The notes: generated from the sequence alone by a model not told the origin. 64,000 nt of DNA from Phycisphaerales bacterium (GCA_014238205.1 JABABM010000009.1:1-64000); one strand, 5' to 3'; numbered from the stretch's first letter, positions 42,592 to 52,070 are shown. Translations and numbers: made by a program.

Positions 42592-44802
42592 ATGAGTAAC
42601 CAGGCACCAAGAAATCCAGGAAACCAGGGGCCGGCACGGTCAGGGACTCAACGCTCCCAGGCCAAGGGTGGACCTACCATCGATCCAATGCGGGTTCTCA
42701 GGCAGCATGTCCTGGGAATCATGGTTTCGATCACCTTGGGTGGCATCATCGGTGTCGTTACCTACTTCGCTCTTCGGTATACGTACCCACTCTATTCAAC
42801 GGATGTCATGTTCGAAGTCAGGCCGGGTCTGGTCGAATCGACTGATATCGGGACCAGCGAGTCCATGAGCGAAAAGGATGTTTCCAGGGTCGCCAACACC
42901 CAGGCCATTCTGATCAAGGGCAGGGATGTCCTGAGTGATGCGGTAGCAAATCCAGGAGTACGAGAGACAGGCTGGATGCAGGAATGGTTCATCGATCCAC
43001 AGACCGGGACGCTTCTTGAAGCTCAGGCGGTGGATGATCTCATTGAATCTCTCTCGACACCCGTCATTCGAAATACGAACCTCTTCTCGATCAGGTGGTC
43101 CTGGCACAACGCACAGGACGTGCCCATCATTCTCAACGCCATTGCACAGGCCTACCTGCGCAAGATCGAGAAGCTTGACAACATGCAGTTCAGTGACAAT
43201 GAAAAGCTCTTCCAGGACCAGTTGCGGGGGACACGGCTGGCGCTTGGTGACCTCAACGAGGAAATCCAGGGGTTCATCCTGACTCACGGTATTACGACGC
43301 TTGATGACCCGCGTTACTCGCAGCCCGCCGTCGAGAGCCTGAGGTTGACGGAGGCGGTGACCACAGCTTCGGCTGAACTGACAAGTATTCAGACGCAGTA
43401 CATGCAGACAGCTGCAAAGCTTGAAGGGACCATCGAGCCGACGCATGAAGATGTGCTTGAAGCCGAGTACGATGTCACCATGCAGCGGCAGCTGCAGACT
43501 CTTGAGATGCTCAAGTCCGAGGAGCGTTCCGTCCAGGAGCAGTTCAATCCGAATACGCCCCAGGTCAGGGGGATTGAACGGCAGGTACGTGCAACCGAAC
43601 TCCAGATCGAATCGAAACGGCAGGAGGTCATTCGTCGGAACCTGAACGCCAGGCTGAAGACGCTCGGGGACACGCGTGCACAACTTCAGGATGTCATCGA
43701 AAACCTTGAGATGGAGATCGAGGCCAAGGACACCATGCTTCGGGATCTGGCATCTTCTTCATCGATCTACGACTCTATGGTCGAGCAGCGGACACAGTTG
43801 GAAAGTCAGCGAAACGATGACCTCCAGCTTCTCAACAGCATCAAGTTGATGAAGCTGCGTGCGGATGCAGGACGAGTACGCCTGGTGAACTTTGCATTGA
43901 CGCCTCGCGAGCTGTCCTTCCCACTTCCGGAAATCATCATTCCAGCCGGCATTGTTCTGACATTGGGCTGTTACATCGGGATCATCTTCCTGAGGGAAAT
44001 GATGAACCAGAAGATACGTGGAGCAGCTGACCTGGCGATCATTTCGGGAGCAACCATCATTGGATCGATTCCAGAGGTTGACGAGGATCCAACGGACATC
44101 GAAGACGCCGAGCGGGCTGTCTCTTCAGAACAGCAGAGCATCATTGCCGAGTCCTATCGACAGGCCTGGACTTCCTTGAGTCGGTCATTGCAGCAGAAGG
44201 GATTCTCTTCCCTTCTCGTGGCGAGCGGCATGCCGGGATCCGGTGCAACGACAGTCGTCACCAACTTTGCAGATGCTGCATCAGGTGCCGGACTCTCGGT
44301 CGCAGTCGTTGATGCAAACTTCCGACGTCCGAGGTTGGCATCCATCTACGGAATTGAGGATGACACGCCGGGTCTGGGTGATGTTCTGAATGGAGCAAGA
44401 GAGGCACTTGGGGTTGTTCAACAGGTCGAAGGTACATCGATCTCGGTTGTGTCTGCAGGCACGCCTGGCAATCGAATCTATGATCGTTTTTCTGACCGTT
44501 CCTTCGATGAGTTCATGGCGACGCTCCGTGGCTCGTACTCGCTCGTCATCATTGATACTGCCCCAGCTATCGCGGCCGGTGACGCGTTCATTCTTGCCGA
44601 TCGTGTAGATGCCACGTGCATGGTCATCCAGGCTAACCGTGAGGAGCGGGGACTTGTCTCCCGACTGATCAACCAGTTCAACGCAGCTCGTTCCGAGTTG
44701 CTCGGCGTTGTCTTGAATCGTCCCCGACGTACCGCAGGTGGCTATTTCAAGAAGAACTACGAACTCATGGCGGCCTATACGTCAGAAGAGTCGGATGACT
44801 GA
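42592..44802 (+). CDS. Wzc-type chain-length/tyrosine-kinase-like protein with altered Walker A
   Basis: A 736-residue fusion of a Wzz/GumC chain-length domain (helix near residue 42-65, long coiled coil, second helix near 445-465) and a CpsD/BY-kinase domain. The ATPase half reads VASGMPGSGATTVVTNFADA where active BY-kinases have GxGK(S/T): the catalytic Walker A lysine is Ala552. Walker A' (VAVVDANFRRPRLASIYG) and Walker B (LVIIDTAPA) remain. The C-terminus has a few tyrosines (GGYFKKNYELMAAYT) but no Tyr-rich cluster. It should control polymer length; autokinase activity is doubtful although a cognate phosphatase gene follows. Confidence 0.88.
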   Translation: MSNQAPRNPGNQGPARSGTQRSQAKGGPTIDPMRVLRQHVLGIMVSITLGGIIGVVTYFALRYTYPLYSTDVMFEVRPGLVESTDIGTSESMSEKDVSRVANTQAILIKGRDVLSDAVANPGVRETGWMQEWFIDPQTGTLLEAQAVDDLIESLSTPVIRNTNLFSIRWSWHNAQDVPIILNAIAQAYLRKIEKLDNMQFSDNEKLFQDQLRGTRLALGDLNEEIQGFILTHGITTLDDPRYSQPAVESLRLTEAVTTASAELTSIQTQYMQTAAKLEGTIEPTHEDVLEAEYDVTMQRQLQTLEMLKSEERSVQEQFNPNTPQVRGIERQVRATELQIESKRQEVIRRNLNARLKTLGDTRAQLQDVIENLEMEIEAKDTMLRDLASSSSIYDSMVEQRTQLESQRNDDLQLLNSIKLMKLRADAGRVRLVNFALTPRELSFPLPEIIIPAGIVLTLGCYIGIIFLREMMNQKIRGAADLAIISGATIIGSIPEVDEDPTDIEDAERAVSSEQQSIIAESYRQAWTSLSRSLQQKGFSSLLVASGMPGSGATTVVTNFADAASGAGLSVAVVDANFRRPRLASIYGIEDDTPGLGDVLNGAREALGVVQQVEGTSISVVSAGTPGNRIYDRFSDRSFDEFMATLRGSYSLVIIDTAPAIAAGDAFILADRVDATCMVIQANREERGLVSRLINQFNAARSELLGVVLNRPRRTAGGYFKKNYELMAAYTSEESDD

Positions 44803-44852
44803 ATCACGTAGACTGCGGTCCAGGAACCGAAAGCACTCATGAGAGAGTATCG

Positions 44853-46145
44853 GTGAACGTGCCTGAAGCAACGCAACCCGGCAATGAAGTCTTCGAACTG
44901 ATTTCTTCTAGCATCAAGACCGCCAACTGGACTGACGTACTCCTTTCCAGCCTGCCAGTCCTGGTAGTCGCATTTTTTGTGACCCTGCTTGTAACCCCGC
45001 TGTTCCGTCGCCTCGCGATCTCGATGAACATCGTCGACACGCCCAGTGAGTCCAGGAAGGTCCACTCCAAGGCCGTGCCTTACTTCGGAGGGCTTGCAAT
45101 TGCCACGGGGCTGCTCGTCTCCCTGCTCCTGAGTTATCCACTGGTGGAACAATGGCCACTGGGTTACCGTGAGTTGCCCATCATGATTCTGGTTGGGATG
45201 ATCGCGATCTGTTTCACGGGCCTGCTTGACGATGTCAAGCAATGTGATTCCTGGATCAAGGTCTCCGGAATGCTCGTGGCTGCTGCGGGTCTTGCCATGA
45301 GCAACGTGGGTACCCGTGTTGCGGCCGGTCTTCTCGACTGGCTTTTCGGAATCGACCAGATCGCGCCCTGGTCGTTGCAAGTTGCAGGTTTCAGCCTGAA
45401 TCTCACGGAACTGATCGGCGGGATCATCATCGGGATCTTCGTACTCGGCGGCTGCAATGCAACAAACCTGATCGATGGTTTGGATGGCCTGCTGTCTGGC
45501 GTTGTTGCAGTGATCGCGATTGGACTGCTGGTTCTTTCGCTCGTGCTCATCGGGCACATCGATTCGATTGATGTCCATCGGATCCAGGCATCGATGTCTC
45601 CCCCCGGCAGCCAGCCGCAGATGGATGTCACGCTTGGGGGGGTGCGTGTCGTACTCTGCCTGGCCCTTCTTGGATCCGTGCTTGGTTTCCTGCCACATAA
45701 CTTCAACCCGGCGACGATCTTCCTGGGTGACTGTGGAAGCCTGTTGCTTGGATACATGTGCATCGTGATCATCCTGATGCTTGGTGAAGCAGGTCAGACC
45801 CACCTGGTCCTTGCCGGTCTGATCATCTTCTCGATCCCGATCATCGATACTCTCCTTGCCATCGTGCGTCGCTACGTACAGGGAGTCCCACTCTGGAATC
45901 CAGATGACAAGCACCTGCATCACATTCTGAAACGACGTGTTGGGAGCGTGCGTGGCGCGGTGCTGTCTATCTACGGAATCGGCATCATGTTCGCCATTCT
46001 TGGCGCGGGGCTTGGCATTCTCTGGCTCAAGGAAATAATTCCAGCCACGATCATCTACGTTGCATTCATTCTCATCGTCCTCATTGTCACCATGATCGGA
46101 TACGGGATTGGACGTGCTGCACGGGCCGGAGCGATTTCCAAATGA
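44853..46145 (+). CDS. Polyprenyl-phosphate glycosyl-1-phosphate transferase (WecA/MraY family)
   Basis: A 430-residue integral membrane enzyme with about eleven helices that transfers a sugar-1-phosphate (often GlcNAc-1-P) from UDP-sugar to undecaprenyl phosphate, starting repeat-unit assembly. Catalytic motifs are VDTPSESRKVHSKAVPYFGG, FTGLLDDVKQCDSWIK, GGCNATNLIDGLDGLLSG, ATIFLGDCGSLLLGY and DKHLHHILKRR. The loop between residues 225-265 is longer than in WecA. GTG start; the phosphatase gene overlaps its stop. It fits a Wzx/Wzy-type polysaccharide pathway. Confidence 0.9.
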   Translation: MNVPEATQPGNEVFELISSSIKTANWTDVLLSSLPVLVVAFFVTLLVTPLFRRLAISMNIVDTPSESRKVHSKAVPYFGGLAIATGLLVSLLLSYPLVEQWPLGYRELPIMILVGMIAICFTGLLDDVKQCDSWIKVSGMLVAAAGLAMSNVGTRVAAGLLDWLFGIDQIAPWSLQVAGFSLNLTELIGGIIIGIFVLGGCNATNLIDGLDGLLSGVVAVIAIGLLVLSLVLIGHIDSIDVHRIQASMSPPGSQPQMDVTLGGVRVVLCLALLGSVLGFLPHNFNPATIFLGDCGSLLLGYMCIVIILMLGEAGQTHLVLAGLIIFSIPIIDTLLAIVRRYVQGVPLWNPDDKHLHHILKRRVGSVRGAVLSIYGIGIMFAILGAGLGILWLKEIIPATIIYVAFILIVLIVTMIGYGIGRAARAGAISK

Positions 46146-46621
46146 ACTCCCGGGGTGTGCGATCGATCCTGTTCGTATGCATGGGAAACATCTGCCGGAG
46201 CCCGATGGCGGAAGTCCTGTTTCGCCACAAGGCGACATTACGAGGTGTCGAAGGCGAGTTCTTCATCGACTCGGCTGGCACGGGTGGCTGGCATGAAGGA
46301 GACAGGCCCGACGAACGCATGAGGCGAATGGCGAGTCGAAATGGAATAGAACTCGATGGTTCGGCCAGGCAGGTACGCAAGGATGATTTCGAGACGTTCG
46401 ACATGATCGTGTGCATGGATGAAGACAACTACAGGAACCTGCTCGCCATGGGGGCGCCACTCGATCGACTCAGCAAGATGCTTCAGCACGATCCCGCCTG
46501 TACGTTCGAAGATGTTCCCGACCCGTACTATGGTGATGGAGATGGCTTTCAGAACGTATTCGACATGCTTGAACAATCGTGCCACGTACTCCTGGAGAAC
46601 CTGCTCGAGGGCGATACGTGA
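46142..46621 (+). CDS. Low-molecular-weight protein tyrosine phosphatase (Wzb-like)
   Basis: A 159-residue phosphatase with the signature loop VCMGNICRSPMAE (catalytic Cys13, Arg19) and the general-acid motif DPYYGDGDGF. In capsule loci this enzyme dephosphorylates the Wzc kinase to allow cycling of polymer assembly. Here the partner Wzc-like protein has lost its Walker A lysine, so the target may be another protein. ATG overlaps the stop of the transferase gene, and its own stop is overlapped by the next GTG. Confidence 0.92.
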   Translation: MNSRGVRSILFVCMGNICRSPMAEVLFRHKATLRGVEGEFFIDSAGTGGWHEGDRPDERMRRMASRNGIELDGSARQVRKDDFETFDMIVCMDEDNYRNLLAMGAPLDRLSKMLQHDPACTFEDVPDPYYGDGDGFQNVFDMLEQSCHVLLENLLEGDT

Positions 46622-47487
46622 CCATCGACGAGTTGATCGTTCGCGCATGCACCAGCATCCTCGGCCTGGAGCCGTCTGGACAGACGAGACTTTCCGGTGG
46701 TTGCATTCATGAAGTGCTACACATCGAATGCCCGGAAGGGACATCATGTGTCATGAAGCTGGCCCCGATCTCGGATCGTGATATTCTTGCAGCCGAATCC
46801 GAAAACCTGCAGGCTCTTGCGAATCATGGAGCAATTCGTGTCCCAGCCGTTCTTGGATTGCATGAATCCGAAACGCATGCCGTGCTCGTTCTCGAGTCGC
46901 TCGCAGTCGGATCGATGGGCGATGCAAGGTGGGAGGAGTTCGGGCAGGCCTTGGCAGATCTGCATTCTGCATATGGGCCTGAACGGTATGGATTCAGTCG
47001 TGACAACTACATCGGTCGAACTCCCCAGGTGAATGCATGGACCGAGGACTGGGTCGAGTTCAACATCCAGTGCCGGATCAGCCCGCAGGTGGTTCGTGCG
47101 AGGGACACGGGACTGCTTGACAGCAGTGCGACGGCAATGCTTGATGCGGTCATGGAACGACTTGATCGTTTCATTCCCCGAAACCCGACCGCATCGCTCC
47201 TGCACGGTGACCTCTGGTCAGGCAATGCCCTGGTCCTGGAAACTGGATCGATTGCCTTGATCGACCCGGCATGTTCAATCGGTGATGCCTGGGCGGATAT
47301 GGCGATGATGAGGTTGTTCGGAGGATTCCCCGCAGGATGCCAGGATGCATGGCGATCAGCACTCGGGTTCAAGGAGGCAGACGATCGGGTTGCCGTATAC
47401 CAGCTCTACCACATGCTCAATCACCTGAACCTCTTCGGCGGGTCCTACCTCGGCGGTGTCATGGAGTTGGCCGGGCGTCTTTCATGA
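46618..47487 (+). CDS. Fructosamine-kinase-family protein
   Basis: A 289-residue aminoglycoside-phosphotransferase-fold kinase of the fructosamine kinase/ketosamine-3-kinase family, whose usual length is about 288. Motifs are the N-terminal LSGGCIHEV, ATP lysine in CVMKLAP, catalytic loop LHGDLWSGNAL and metal motif IALIDPACSIGD. Known members phosphorylate ketosamines formed by glycation so that they fall off proteins. The start is GTG overlapping the phosphatase stop (GTGA), so it is cotranscribed with exopolysaccharide genes, which is unusual. A role in amino-sugar metabolism or deglycation is inferred. Confidence 0.87.
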   Translation: MTIDELIVRACTSILGLEPSGQTRLSGGCIHEVLHIECPEGTSCVMKLAPISDRDILAAESENLQALANHGAIRVPAVLGLHESETHAVLVLESLAVGSMGDARWEEFGQALADLHSAYGPERYGFSRDNYIGRTPQVNAWTEDWVEFNIQCRISPQVVRARDTGLLDSSATAMLDAVMERLDRFIPRNPTASLLHGDLWSGNALVLETGSIALIDPACSIGDAWADMAMMRLFGGFPAGCQDAWRSALGFKEADDRVAVYQLYHMLNHLNLFGGSYLGGVMELAGRLS

Positions 47488-47496
47488 TGAGGCTCT

Positions 47497-48594
47497 TCAG
47501 CCGTTTCGTTCCGCGAAATCATTCATGAATGAGGCGAGCTGTTCACATCCTTCGAACGGGAATGCGTTGTAGATCGAAGCCCGAAGGCCACCAATGCTCC
47601 TGTGGCCCTTGAGGTTCCGCATTCCCGTGTCCTGAGCTTCAGCAAGAAAGAGAGTGTCCAGTTCAGGTGTCGGGCAGGCGAAGGTGACATTCATGGTTGA
47701 ACGGCAATCGGGTCTTGCATGTCCCGTGTAGAACCCGCCAGAGGCATCGATCGATTCGTAGAGTTTCGCAGCCTTTGCCAGATTTCGGTCATGCATCGCT
47801 TCGAGGCCACCTTGCTCAAGAATCCACTTGAACACGAGTCCCATGACATGAATACCGAAGGTTGGCGGCGTATTCAGGCAGGACCCCTGTTCCGCATGCC
47901 TGTCGAAGCGGAACATGGAAGGAAGATCTTGTCGCGACTGTTCAAGCAGTCCCTTCCTGATGATCACAAGGGTGACGCCAGCAGGCCCCAGATTCTTCTG
48001 GGCCCCGGCATACACGAGATCATGGACGTTCCAGTCAATGGGGCGACTGAACATTTCACTGCTGGCATCATTGACGAGCGTTCCCGTAGCTGCAGGTGGG
48101 GCAGGCCACATCGTTCCATAGATGGTGTTGTTCGAGCAGTAATAGGTATAGGCGGGATCGTCCGTCGGCTGAAGTTCTCCGTCTTCTGGAAGGTGGCGGA
48201 AGGAGCACGATTCTCCATCCCAGATGGTCCGTGCATCACCTATCAGACATGCGTCTGCTATGGCCTTGCGAGTCCAGGCGCCGGTGTGGATGTAATCCGC
48301 CGTCCGGCCTTCTGGAAGAAGGTTCAACGGGATGTAGGCGAACATGGAGGAGGCACCACCCTGGAGAAAAAGAATCTCGAAGTCATCCGGGATGTTGCCG
48401 AGAACCCGGCAGGTGTCCCGCGCATCATTGATCACCTTCGTGAACGCGGGTCCACGATGGCTGTGTTCGAGAATGCCGATGCCCGTTCCATCAAGTTCGA
48501 GTATTGACGCACGCGCCTGCTCTAGGACGGTCGCTGGCAGTATGGCGGGGCCGGCGGAAAAGTTCAGGAGGGTGTTTGATTGAGGGGTTGTCAT
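47497..48594 (-). CDS. serC: Phosphoserine aminotransferase
   Basis: A 365-residue PLP enzyme that converts 3-phosphohydroxypyruvate and glutamate to phosphoserine, the second step of serine synthesis. Landmarks: NFSAGPAILPATVLEQA, HSHRGPAFTKVI, FLQGGASSMFAYIPLNLL, PLP-binding GAQKNLGPAGVTLVII and SIGGLRASIYNAFP. The length is standard. It lies 22 bases downstream of serA on the same strand and converges with the fructosamine-kinase gene. The ribosome binding site is weak. Confidence 0.95.
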   Translation of the reverse strand: MTTPQSNTLLNFSAGPAILPATVLEQARASILELDGTGIGILEHSHRGPAFTKVINDARDTCRVLGNIPDDFEILFLQGGASSMFAYIPLNLLPEGRTADYIHTGAWTRKAIADACLIGDARTIWDGESCSFRHLPEDGELQPTDDPAYTYYCSNNTIYGTMWPAPPAATGTLVNDASSEMFSRPIDWNVHDLVYAGAQKNLGPAGVTLVIIRKGLLEQSRQDLPSMFRFDRHAEQGSCLNTPPTFGIHVMGLVFKWILEQGGLEAMHDRNLAKAAKLYESIDASGGFYTGHARPDCRSTMNVTFACPTPELDTLFLAEAQDTGMRNLKGHRSIGGLRASIYNAFPFEGCEQLASFMNDFAERNG

Positions 48595-48616
48595 GGTCGT
48601 CCCGCGGTGTCGTATT

Positions 48617-49885
48617 TCAGGTGGTAATGACTTCGGTCTGGTGCACGCTCAGCACGAGGGGGTGGGCACGGACGGCTTCGAGTTCATTGCCACCCAGTTC
48701 ATGATCAAGTTGTATTCGGGCACAGGCGGCCTTTCCTCCCTCGAAGATGACATTTTCCATTTCCTCGACATTGATTCCTGCTTCCCCGATGAGATCGAAG
48801 ACATGGGAGAGTACGCCAGGCTGATTGAGATGGCGTACAGCCAGTTGCAGTGCAGCGGCTGTCTTCGATGCCCTGTTGACGCAGTGCAGAACATCGCCCG
48901 TGGCAAGGTAGTGTTTCACGACCCGGACGGCCTCCGCTGCAATCGCATTCTGTGCCTGTTGAGTCGATGCGCCGACGTGGTGTGTTCCACATGTTGGCGG
49001 TATCGAAGAGATCGTCGAGTTGAAGTTCTCATCGCCGGAACCCGGTTCATCGGCGTAGACATCAAGTCCCACCTTGAGTCCCTTCGACTGGATCGCCGAG
49101 GAGAGAGCGTGTTCATCGACAAGACTTCCACGGCTGGTGTTCACGAAGATCGCGCCTTCCTTCATGGCTTCAAGGAAGGCGGCATCTATGAACTGTTCAG
49201 TGCCAGGCCCGGCTGCCAGGTGCACGCTGACGACATCCGAGCAGCGTGCCAGTTCCAGTGGATCTGCACACCTCTGGATACCGAGTTCTTCCGCCGTTTC
49301 ATCCGTCAGGCTGCGTGACCATGCTGCAATCTTCATTTCGAATGCTTTTGCCCGCTCGATGACGGCAAGTCCGATTCGGCCAAGTCCGAGGATTCCAATG
49401 GTCCTTCCATGCAGTCCCATCGAATCGGCATACCCCTTCTTGTCCCACCGGCCTTTTCGAAGGTCGATTGTCTGCTCCGCAATGCGTCGATCGCAGGCAA
49501 GAACCAGTCCGAAGGCCAGCTCCGCCACGGCAACCGCATTCATGCCGGGGCAGTTTGCCACAGAGATTCCCTGGGCGGATGCAGCGGCGATGTCGATCGT
49601 ATCGAAGCCGGCACCGGCTCGAAGGACAAGCGAGAGGCGAGGCGTGGCATTCAAGGATTCGGCTTCAACCCGAGTCGAGCGGACGACAAGGACATCAGGC
49701 TCCAGTTCCGCAAGCCTCTCCGGGAGTTCGTCCTTCGTGCAGGTGGGATCAAAGGTCACGTTGCATCCAAGTTGTTCCAGTGCTTCGAGGCCCTCGGCCT
49801 GGAAGGAGTCTGCAACGAGAATACGAGGCTGGTCCCTGTTCATGGGTTGAGTCATTGCCTGCGAGGGGGTTGGAGAAGTCGTCAT
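48617..49885 (-). CDS. serA: D-3-phosphoglycerate dehydrogenase with C-terminal ACT domain
   Basis: A 422-residue NAD-dependent dehydrogenase for the first step of serine synthesis. It shows VRSTRVEAESLNATPRLSLV, NAD-binding GILGLGRIGLAVIERAKAF, NTSRGSLVDEHAL (substrate Arg) and the catalytic His in GTHHVGASTQQAQ. After the hinge, an ACT domain (about residues 350-422, LSHVFDLIGEAGINVEEMEN) should mediate serine feedback. There is no intervening-domain insert, so it is the shorter SerA type. ATG preceded by AAGGAAGG. It sits between the DUF1015 gene and serC. Confidence 0.95.
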   Translation of the reverse strand: MTTSPTPSQAMTQPMNRDQPRILVADSFQAEGLEALEQLGCNVTFDPTCTKDELPERLAELEPDVLVVRSTRVEAESLNATPRLSLVLRAGAGFDTIDIAAASAQGISVANCPGMNAVAVAELAFGLVLACDRRIAEQTIDLRKGRWDKKGYADSMGLHGRTIGILGLGRIGLAVIERAKAFEMKIAAWSRSLTDETAEELGIQRCADPLELARCSDVVSVHLAAGPGTEQFIDAAFLEAMKEGAIFVNTSRGSLVDEHALSSAIQSKGLKVGLDVYADEPGSGDENFNSTISSIPPTCGTHHVGASTQQAQNAIAAEAVRVVKHYLATGDVLHCVNRASKTAAALQLAVRHLNQPGVLSHVFDLIGEAGINVEEMENVIFEGGKAACARIQLDHELGGNELEAVRAHPLVLSVHQTEVITT

Positions 49886-49908
49886 TGCAGTGCACCTTCC
49901 TTGGGAAA

Positions 49909-51153
49909 TCAGATATCCGCAGGTACGTGGGAATCAAGGGCATGTACGAACAGCCCGCTTCTCAATTTTGGTTCAAACCAGGTCGACTTGGGTGGCATGC
50001 ACATGGATGCATCGGAGACATCCATCATCGCATCGATCCGGGTGGGAAACATCGAGAATGCCGCTGCCGCTTCACCATCATCAACCCGCTTCTTCAAGCA
50101 GTCCGTTCCATGTATGCCACCTATGAACTGGAGTCTCGGGTCGGTCCGGGGGTCCGAGATGCCGAGCATCGGGCCGAGGATCCTGTCCTGCAGCAGTGCA
50201 ACATCCAGCGAGGCCACGGGGTCCTTCGGGGCCTGGGCGTCATCGAAGACGAATCTGTACCAGCCACTGGTCACCGCGATGCAGATGGCGCCTTCGCAGT
50301 CAGGAACCGGATCCTTCGTGGATTCGATGGAACCAATGTCCGAGAGTGCGGACAGGAATGCATCTTCATCGAGATCTCCCAGGTCGGAAACGGCGCGGTT
50401 GTAGGAGAGTACCTGCAACTGGCTTGCAGGAAAGAGGACCGACATGAACCAGTTGAACTCGGCATCTGGGTCGGCATCGGGGTGCATCTCTCTCATTGCC
50501 TCTGCTGCTCGCAGTGCACTGGCCGTTCGATGATGTCCATCAGCGACGTAGGCACAGGGAAGGCTGTTGAAAGCTTCAATGAACGGGGCGGTATCCACGA
50601 TGTCCCAGATCGTGTGCGTGACATTGTCGGAACTCTTGAAGTGGCAGGAGGGTCTGCCGACAATGGCATGTTGAACCAGTTCATCTATGGCTGCTTGATC
50701 ACGGTATGCCAGGAGAATGGGCCCGGTCTGTGCATCTATCGACAGGAGATGCCGAGTACGGTCATCCTCCTTGTCCGGTCGTGTCGTCTCATGCCTGCGT
50801 ATGACATCATTGACGTAATCATCAACATGGCAGCAGCAGACGATTCCATGCTGGGTACGTCCTTCCCATGAAAGGCGGTATACGGCGAGGGAAGGGGCTC
50901 CATCACGTTGCAGCACTCCTTCGCTGAGAAGTCGTTCGAACTGCGTGGCCGCCTCGCCATAGACGGCATCGTCGTTGTAGGCGGTGCCGATGGGCAAGGC
51001 AATTTCGGGTCGAATCACGTGGAGAAAACTCTCTGGCATTCCATCAGCCAAATCGCGGGCCTGGTCGGTGTCCACCACGTCATAGGGTGGGCAGGACACA
51101 CCGGCCGCACGGGCCGAATGGGGTCGGATCATGTTGAAGGGGTGAACTCGCAC
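49909..51153 (-). CDS. DUF1015-family protein of the serine operon
   Basis: A 414-residue protein of the DUF1015 (SerC-associated) family. Its conserved text is PFNMIRPHSARAAGVSCPPYDVV, then YVADGHHRTASALRAAEAMR, and the C-terminal MPPKSTWFEPKLRSGLFVH, where the HxR and Lys residues suggest a nucleotide or phosphate site. The GTG at 51153 has a GGAG ribosome binding site nine bases upstream and gives the family's usual N-terminus; a start at 51180 is less likely. The family is often found next to serA and serC, as here, and its enzymatic role is not known to me. First gene of the operon. Confidence 0.85.
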   Translation of the reverse strand: MRVHPFNMIRPHSARAAGVSCPPYDVVDTDQARDLADGMPESFLHVIRPEIALPIGTAYNDDAVYGEAATQFERLLSEGVLQRDGAPSLAVYRLSWEGRTQHGIVCCCHVDDYVNDVIRRHETTRPDKEDDRTRHLLSIDAQTGPILLAYRDQAAIDELVQHAIVGRPSCHFKSSDNVTHTIWDIVDTAPFIEAFNSLPCAYVADGHHRTASALRAAEAMREMHPDADPDAEFNWFMSVLFPASQLQVLSYNRAVSDLGDLDEDAFLSALSDIGSIESTKDPVPDCEGAICIAVTSGWYRFVFDDAQAPKDPVASLDVALLQDRILGPMLGISDPRTDPRLQFIGGIHGTDCLKKRVDDGEAAAAFSMFPTRIDAMMDVSDASMCMPPKSTWFEPKLRSGLFVHALDSHVPADI

Positions 51154-51387
51154 AAGTAACTTCTCCAGGGGTGTTGACACATTCTACTCGTGCAGCGTCC
51201 GGGTCGGTTTGTGCAGGTTGTTCCCTTCATGATGACTTCTCCAAAGGGTCTTTCGACCGGAAGAGGTGATCATGGCTCGTGTTCCGCTCAAGTTGGGTCG
51301 ATGACGACTTTCGAATGGACGGATAGCCGCATTGCCCGCCGGGCAGGCCCAGTCCTGATTCAGTCATGTTGCATGGAGCCCTTGGAT

Positions 51388-51840
51388 ATGAGTACACGAA
51401 CACACAACGCGGCACGAAATGCCTTCACCCTGATCGAAATCCTGATTGTGGTGGTGATTCTCGGCATCCTGGCTGCAATCGTTATTCCACAATTCACGAA
51501 TGCGGCGGATGATGCGAATGAATCCGGCGTCAAAAGCCAGTTGCAGACGCTTCGCAGCCAGGTGGAGCTCTATCGGGCACAGAATGCGGGTGCCGATCCT
51601 GCTTCTCTTGCAGCTTCAGGCGACTGGAGCACGATGATCAATGGGGGTTATCTGACAGGCCCTCCGCACAATCCCATGACCTCGAACAAAGATGTCGCGG
51701 CCACACCTTCGGCCACGGTTGGATGGGTCTGGGCCAAGGCTTATTGGAACCACTCAGGAACCTACACGGCTGACGCCACGAAGCCGTTCCAACTCTTTGC
51801 CGTGGACGCTGCAGGGGCCGTCTACGACGAATACCAGTAA
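51388..51840 (+). CDS. Type IV pilin / type II secretion major pseudopilin-like protein
   Basis: A 150-residue prepilin. After a short leader comes the processing motif and hydrophobic helix AFTLIEILIVVVILGILAAI with Glu at position +5 of the mature protein. The C-terminal domain is compact, with VGWVWAKAYWNHSGTYTA. The mature N-terminal residue would be Ala or Phe, depending on the exact peptidase site. It is followed by its own terminator, consistent with high expression relative to the rest of the operon. An upstream ATG at 51373 is in frame; the 51388 start has GGAG nine bases before it. The 51154-51387 gap shows nothing else. Confidence 0.9.
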   Translation: MSTRTHNAARNAFTLIEILIVVVILGILAAIVIPQFTNAADDANESGVKSQLQTLRSQVELYRAQNAGADPASLAASGDWSTMINGGYLTGPPHNPMTSNKDVAATPSATVGWVWAKAYWNHSGTYTADATKPFQLFAVDAAGAVYDEYQ

Positions 51841-51910
51841 ACAAAGCGTAGCTCATGGTTGTTCGGGCTCTCTGGAGCAGGGAGAACGACCATGACCAGG
51901 GCGCACAAGG

Positions 51911-51946
51911 AGACGCCGGTCGGAAGGGCCGGCGTCTCTCATTTTT
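51911..51946 (+). terminator. Intrinsic terminator after the pilin gene
   Basis: A nine-base-pair stem AGACGCCGG/CCGGCGTCT, loop of nine bases, then CTCA and five Ts, 70 bases past the pilin stop. It separates the pilin transcript from the pilus-assembly genes that begin at 52071; read-through could still feed them. Confidence 0.9.
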
Positions 51947-52070
51947 AGAGTCATCACGAAGTCTCTTATCGGACTCGGTGAAACGAGATTCCTCGCCGTC
52001 TACTGGATCCAACTGGGGAGGCTCCATGATCGGGTCGATGGACTGCGGGGCACCCCACAGGAGAATGAAC

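Noticed and set aside
44775-46238. Minus-strand open frame of 487 codons opposite the glycosyl transferase gene
   Set aside because: Composition is His/Asp/Arg-rich and domain-free, while the plus strand encodes a clear WecA-type enzyme.
49409-50871. Two overlapping plus-strand open frames opposite serA and the DUF1015 gene
   Set aside because: They overlap each other and two conserved minus-strand genes, with no domain or ribosome binding site.
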